The position numbers and the translations under genes are program-made. This document shows positions 14,201 through 18,033 of a DNA stretch of 18,033 nucleotides, in pieces. The notes beneath the pieces are model-generated. The model ran no database searches. It saw only the letters and a program-made list of their open reading frames with translations, and had not been told where the DNA came from. This stretch comes from Acetivibrio sp964466645 (GTDB lineage Bacteria; Bacillota; Clostridia; Acetivibrionales; Acetivibrionaceae): NCBI GenBank assembly GCA_964466645.1, contig CAYXPB010000076.1:1-18033 (forward strand), in the 5' to 3' direction. Numbering within the stretch: the first letter of the stretch is position 1; each line of letters opens with the position of its first letter.

Positions 14201-15985
14201 TTGAATAAGTTAGTTTTAGTAGCTTTAGTCGGGCTTCTTATTTTTACAGCCTGTCAGGAGGGAACAAATGACGATAATATAACAGCATTAAAAACTCCTG
14301 CACAGATACAAGATAACATAATAAATTTTGATGCAATTAATATTTCCAGCATTAAAATTAAAGAATTGAATACAGGTCAGGATTCAATTCTAATTAAAGA
14401 TGGTATAATCCAGGAGTTTTGTGGGTCTCTTAATGGAATGAAGTTTACAAAAATAGATGAATCATTTATTCCAGAATATGAAGCGGAAATTCTTGATGGT
14501 GGGGAACCGATTTTGAAAATAAGTTTTTCCGGAAATGTGGTTTCTTTTAATGAGAAAGTGATGATTGGAAATAAAGTTATAGAAAGTGGCGATTATGAGC
14601 TGGAAAATTGGATATCGCAAAATATTGAACACTTTTATGAAGGTAAGGTCTTAGATCCTCAAAATATTGAACTTCCTGCAAATATTTATCTGCCTGAATC
14701 CGAGTTTGAATTGGAAATAGTTGACAATGGAAGTACTAAGGTCAATCAGAAGGAAATATATTCACAATTATTTGAATTTGTGACAGAGAGCTTTTGCAAC
14801 CGGAAGTTTGAAATTGTGGAGTACAGAAGAGTAGATGATTTTGAATTGATGGAGCAGCAGAAGCAAAATGCAAGGGAAAATTCGAGAGCAATAATAATTA
14901 ATAACTCAGGCGGTTATCTAAAAGTAGATTCTGAAAATGAATATGATGAATCGATTTCTGCCCCAAGTATTGTATTGTCTGAGTACGCACAAAAGCCTGA
15001 GATTTATCAGCTGTATGCAAACAGTATGATAATTGATATTAAGGCAGAGGATGAATTTGTCAGAGGCTTTAAAGATGTCTTTGATACAAATGCAAAACAA
15101 TCAAGAAATTTAACACCGGATGAAATTGAAGAATTGTTCAATGAAAAGCAAGATCATTACATGGATTATATTTGCAAAAATCTTGGAATTGAAAACTGGT
15201 ATGGAAATGAACCTCAAAGTTTGGAAAAAAGCAAAATGAGTTTGAATAGTCATGGAAAACCATATACTGTATTAAGCTTCGTCAACGGTTTTAGCGTGAG
15301 GCTTCTATTCTTTAAAGAGGATAAATTCATTGACTATATAGACTTTGGTGGCAAGATGGCCGGAACAGAATACCGATTCGAAAAAGCGGGAGATAAAGTG
15401 TTTGTTGTAGGAAAAAGCTGCAGGGGTTATGGAACAGGATTAAGTAGATATTTTGAAGATTGGTATTTATTGAATGATCAAGGTAAAAAGCTTGTTGTAA
15501 GTTTTCCTTATAGTATTCATGAATATTATTTATCTTTTCCAGGATATAATTTGAATGCAACTAGTATTAAATTTAATTCTAAAAAAGATATCAGTATTAC
15601 TATAGAATATAACATAAAAAAGGATTATTTCAAGGATATGAATTATTATATGAATAATGAAGTAAACGAGGAACTAACTGTAGAGGATACAAAGAAGGTT
15701 GTATTCAAATGGAACGATGAAAAGGCTGTTTTTATATCTGAATATGTTGTAGATGATATGGGATTGACTGAAATTCCTCCTGAGAGTAAGGAAATGAAAA
15801 ATAAATGTACCGATATACTTAAAAAGAAATATAAGAAGCTTACTCGAATGGCTTTAGCCGTTACCGAAGAAAAAGATATCGATAGAATCGAAGTCTTAAA
15901 AAGAGTATGGGAGTACTTTTTAAATGATTGTGAGGATTGTGATGAAAAGGCTGCATTGCTTGAAATATTGAGTAAAGAGTATTAG
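14201..15985 (+). CDS. Putative lipoprotein, first tandem paralog
   Basis: A 594-residue protein from a TTG start (GGAGTGA 6 nt upstream; MNKLVLVALVGLL). A short lipoprotein signal peptide ends in the lipobox IFTAC, so Cys18 should be lipidated and the rest lie outside the membrane. Residues about 45-150 (ISSIKIKELNTGQDSILIKD, later ESGDYELENW) recall small ligand-binding domains of Firmicutes lipoproteins such as DUF5301, a weak resemblance. The remainder is acidic, rich in Glu, Lys, Tyr and Asn, and has no enzyme motif I recognise. A C-terminal DCEDCDEKAALLE block is conserved in the second copy. No strong terminator lies between the two genes, so they may be partly co-transcribed. Function unknown; surface sensing or binding is a guess. 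Confidence 0.8.
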   Translation: MNKLVLVALVGLLIFTACQEGTNDDNITALKTPAQIQDNIINFDAINISSIKIKELNTGQDSILIKDGIIQEFCGSLNGMKFTKIDESFIPEYEAEILDGGEPILKISFSGNVVSFNEKVMIGNKVIESGDYELENWISQNIEHFYEGKVLDPQNIELPANIYLPESEFELEIVDNGSTKVNQKEIYSQLFEFVTESFCNRKFEIVEYRRVDDFELMEQQKQNARENSRAIIINNSGGYLKVDSENEYDESISAPSIVLSEYAQKPEIYQLYANSMIIDIKAEDEFVRGFKDVFDTNAKQSRNLTPDEIEELFNEKQDHYMDYICKNLGIENWYGNEPQSLEKSKMSLNSHGKPYTVLSFVNGFSVRLLFFKEDKFIDYIDFGGKMAGTEYRFEKAGDKVFVVGKSCRGYGTGLSRYFEDWYLLNDQGKKLVVSFPYSIHEYYLSFPGYNLNATSIKFNSKKDISITIEYNIKKDYFKDMNYYMNNEVNEELTVEDTKKVVFKWNDEKAVFISEYVVDDMGLTEIPPESKEMKNKCTDILKKKYKKLTRMALAVTEEKDIDRIEVLKRVWEYFLNDCEDCDEKAALLEILSKEY

Positions 15986-16091
15986 GGTGGTTTTGTTGAA
16001 CTATTGGGATTAGTAAAGAATTGTTGGTGTCAAGTAGGCAAAGATTTTCGATTTTCTTGACCATAAGAGTTATCTTTATAAGCGTTTCTTT

Positions 16092-16141
16092 GAAGACATT
16101 ACTTAAGGACGGATAAAAATTGTATAGTGGAGTGATTTGAG
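16092..16141 (+). promoter_or_regulatory. Conserved control region, second lipoprotein gene
   Basis: It repeats the elements of the first copy: GAAGA, TTACTTAAG, CGGATAAA, then TATAGT and GGAGTGATTTGAG before TTG. The spacer between TTACTT and TATAGT is 18 nt, against 17 nt upstream of the first gene. The CGGATAAA core is kept exactly although its surroundings have drifted, which suggests function. Confidence 0.4.
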
Positions 16142-17944
16142 TTGAATAAGTTAGTTGTAGCAGTAATAATCGGAATGCTTTTTTTTACAGCCTGTGATGA
16201 GGGGACAAACAATGATGGTAATGAAACAGCATTAAAAACTCCTGCACAGACTCAGTATAATATAATAAATCTTAGCAATATGAATATTTCCAGCATTAAG
16301 ATTAAAGAATTGAATACCGGTCAAGATTCAATTTTGATTAAAGATAGTATAATCTGGGAGTTTTGTGAGTTTCTTAATGGATTGAAGTTTACAAAAACAG
16401 ATGAACCACCGATTTCAGAATATGAGGCGGAGATTTTTGATGGTGGGGAGCTGGTTTTGAAAATAAGTTTTTGGGGAAGTGTGGTTTCCTTTAGTGAGAA
16501 AGTGATGATTGGAAACTCAGTTATAGAAAGTGGCTATTATGAGCTAGAAAATTGGGTAACCGAAAATATTAAGCACTTTTATGAAGGTAGAGTTTTAGAT
16601 CCTCAATATATTGAACTTCCTGCAAGTATTTATCTGCCTGAATGCGAGTTTGAATTAGAGATAGTTGACAGGGGAAGTACAAAGGTTAATCAGCAGGAAG
16701 TATATTCACAATTATATGAATTTGTAAAAGAGAATTTTTGCAACAATAAGTTTGAAATTGTGGAGTACAAGAGAGTAGATGATTATGAGTTGATGGAGCA
16801 ACAGAAGCAAAACGCAAGGAAAAATTCGAGAGCAATAACAATTCAAAACATAGGTGGTTATGGTGGTTATATAGAAGTGGATTCTGATAATGGATATGAT
16901 GAATTTATTTCTGGCGGAAATATTGTATTGTCTGAGTGTGTACAAAAGCCTCAAATATTTCAGTTGTATTTAGACAGTTCGATAATTGATATCAAAGCTG
17001 ATAGTGAATTTGCCAGAGGTTTTAAATATGTTTTTGATACAAATGCGAAAGAATCAAAGAATTTGACCCCGGATGAAATTGAAGTATTGTTCAATGAAAA
17101 GACACCTTATTATATGGATTATATCTGTAACAACCTTGGTATTGAAAGCTGGCGTTGGAGAGAACCTAATAGATTAGAAAAGCATAAGAAGAGTTTGAAT
17201 AGTGAGGATGAACCGTACACTGTCTTGGAATTTTATAATGATTTTAACTTAAGGCTTTTATTCTTTAAAGAAGACAAGTTTATTGATTATATAGATTATG
17301 GACATAGATCTGCCGGAACTGAGTACCGTTTGGAAAAGGTCGGAGATAAAATATTTATTGTAGGAAGAAGATGTAGAAACCATGGGACAGGTGTAGAGAG
17401 AAATTTCGAGGAATGGTATACATTGAGTGATGAAGGCAAAAAACTCGTTATCAGTTTCCCATATTTGGATTTTATTCAGCCACCATATAGGGGATATGAA
17501 TTGACTGCAAATAACATTAAATTAAATACGGGTGAAGATATGAGTATCGTAGTAGATTACAATGTCAGAAAGTTTTATATGCTGGATATGGATATTGACG
17601 ATGAGTACGGTCAGGTAACAATAGAGGGAACAAAGAGGGTTGTATTCAAATGGGATGATGAAAAGTCTGCCTTTGTATCCGAATACGGTCAAAATGAAAT
17701 GGGCATGGTTGAAATTCCTGCTGAAAGTGATGATATTACCGAGAAGAGTACCGAGTTGCTAAAAAATAAGTATCAGCAATTGACTGAAATTATGATATCC
17801 TTTCCCGAAGAAATATATAGATTTAATAAAGAAAATATAAAAGATTTATGGCAAAACTTCCTAAACGATTGTAAGGATTGTGATGAAAAGATCGCATTGC
17901 TTGAAATGTTAAAGAAAAAACAATATGTTATTATACAGCCCTAA
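16142..17944 (+). CDS. Putative lipoprotein, second tandem paralog
   Basis: A 600-residue paralog of the preceding gene, alike over its whole length, with the same TTG start, signal peptide (MNKLVVAVIIGMLFFTAC) and predicted lipidated Cys18. Strongly kept blocks include SIKIKELNTGQDSILIKD, VEYKRVDDYELMEQQKQNAR, VFDTNAKESKNLTPDEIE, LLFFKEDKFIDYID, AGTEYRLEKVGDK and DCKDCDEKIALLE. Such spread of conservation argues that both copies are under selection. The last codons, for Gln-Pro and the stop, lie inside the terminator stem. No enzymatic motif is visible and the role is unknown; it should be a surface-exposed, membrane-anchored protein. Confidence 0.8.
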   Translation: MNKLVVAVIIGMLFFTACDEGTNNDGNETALKTPAQTQYNIINLSNMNISSIKIKELNTGQDSILIKDSIIWEFCEFLNGLKFTKTDEPPISEYEAEIFDGGELVLKISFWGSVVSFSEKVMIGNSVIESGYYELENWVTENIKHFYEGRVLDPQYIELPASIYLPECEFELEIVDRGSTKVNQQEVYSQLYEFVKENFCNNKFEIVEYKRVDDYELMEQQKQNARKNSRAITIQNIGGYGGYIEVDSDNGYDEFISGGNIVLSECVQKPQIFQLYLDSSIIDIKADSEFARGFKYVFDTNAKESKNLTPDEIEVLFNEKTPYYMDYICNNLGIESWRWREPNRLEKHKKSLNSEDEPYTVLEFYNDFNLRLLFFKEDKFIDYIDYGHRSAGTEYRLEKVGDKIFIVGRRCRNHGTGVERNFEEWYTLSDEGKKLVISFPYLDFIQPPYRGYELTANNIKLNTGEDMSIVVDYNVRKFYMLDMDIDDEYGQVTIEGTKRVVFKWDDEKSAFVSEYGQNEMGMVEIPAESDDITEKSTELLKNKYQQLTEIMISFPEEIYRFNKENIKDLWQNFLNDCKDCDEKIALLEMLKKKQYVIIQP

Positions 17945-17978
17945 GATGCAATTAAAGCTCTTAGGGCTGTTGTTTTTT
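17935..17978 (+). terminator. Rho-independent terminator overlapping the lipoprotein stop codon
   Basis: A perfect 12-bp stem, ACAGCCCTAAGA (17935-17946) with TCTTAGGGCTGT (17959-17970), is followed by TGTTTTTT. The upstream arm contains the final two codons and the TAA (17942-17944). Beyond it, to the window end, I see only a weak hairpin, TGCCTT (17993-17998) with AAGGCA (18010-18015), and no gene. Confidence 0.9.
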
Positions 17979-18033
17979 CATTATTATAACCATGCCTTTC
18001 GCTTTACTCAAGGCACAAAACGTAATTAAAAAG

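Larger units (their letters stand above)
14111..15985 (+). repeat. Tandem duplication, first copy (control region plus lipoprotein gene)
   Basis: The segment matches 16050-17944 over the upstream region (GATTTTCTTG, GAAGA, TTACTTAAG, CGGATAAA, GGAGTGATTTGAG) and along the coding sequence at protein level. The distance from GATTTTCTTG to the TTG start is 90 nt here and 92 nt in the second copy. The copies have diverged by many substitutions and small indels, so the duplication is old. Confidence 0.85.
16050..17944 (+). repeat. Tandem duplication, second copy (control region plus lipoprotein gene)
   Basis: Partner of 14111-15985. Homology begins near GATTTTCTTG (16050-16059) and runs to the DCKDCDEKIALLE block near the end. 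The second copy has its own C-terminal tail (KKKQYVIIQP) leading into the terminator. A small insertion (GGYGGY) near residue 240 distinguishes it from the first copy. Confidence 0.85.

Noticed and set aside
17993..18015. Second terminator near the right edge
   Set aside because: The stem is 6 bp with an 11-nt loop and lacks a T run on either strand.

Overview
The window looks like chromosomal DNA from a low-GC Gram-positive bacterium, most likely a spore-forming member of the Clostridia. The reasons are the AT-rich codon use, strong AGGAGG-type ribosome binding sites, frequent GTG/TTG starts, a GerMN (spore-germination type) domain on an anti-sigma factor, and lipoproteins of Firmicutes type. 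The species cannot be fixed from the sequence alone.

Layout. (1) Positions 2-1207 (+) are the C-terminal part of a TM288-like multidrug ABC exporter half, closed by a strong terminator. (2) Positions 1208-1581 hold a 74-bp inverted-repeat element and a short ORF that overlaps the next start codon. (3) Positions 1582-3563 (+) encode an ECF-type sigma factor and its membrane anti-sigma factor, which has a GerMN domain outside the cell. (4) A bidirectional terminator at about 3586-3624 separates this from a minus-strand export operon (7890 down to 3671): MacB/LolD-type ATPase, double-FtsX permease and HlyD-type adaptor. (5) Positions 13583 down to 8082 (-) carry five tightly packed genes that I recognise as the STM4015-STM4014-STM4013-STM4012-STM4011 cassette: leucine-rich-repeat protein, ATP-grasp enzyme, alkaline-phosphatase/sulfatase-fold hydrolase, HemW-like radical SAM enzyme and second radical SAM enzyme. 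The last gene is fused to a HAD phosphatase domain. (6) A small membrane protein (13739-14083, +) is transcribed divergently. (7) Two tandemly duplicated lipoprotein genes (14201-15985 and 16142-17944, +) share their upstream control regions, and the second ends in a terminator that overlaps its own stop codon.

The most interesting unit is the five-gene cassette. Its five proteins occur together in distant bacteria, and I know of no established biochemical role for it. Gene overlaps of 8 bp at two junctions and gaps of 12-13 bp at the other two imply one transcript and coordinated dosage. The enzymes (two radical SAM proteins, an ATP-grasp ligase, a phosphatase/sulfatase-fold hydrolase and the fused HAD domain) fit a small biosynthetic or modification pathway, with the LRR protein as scaffold, sensor or substrate. 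No clear terminator separates the cassette from the export operon 191 bp downstream on the same strand. That operon has its own promoter-like sequence but could also receive read-through. A link between the cassette product and the exporter is inference only.
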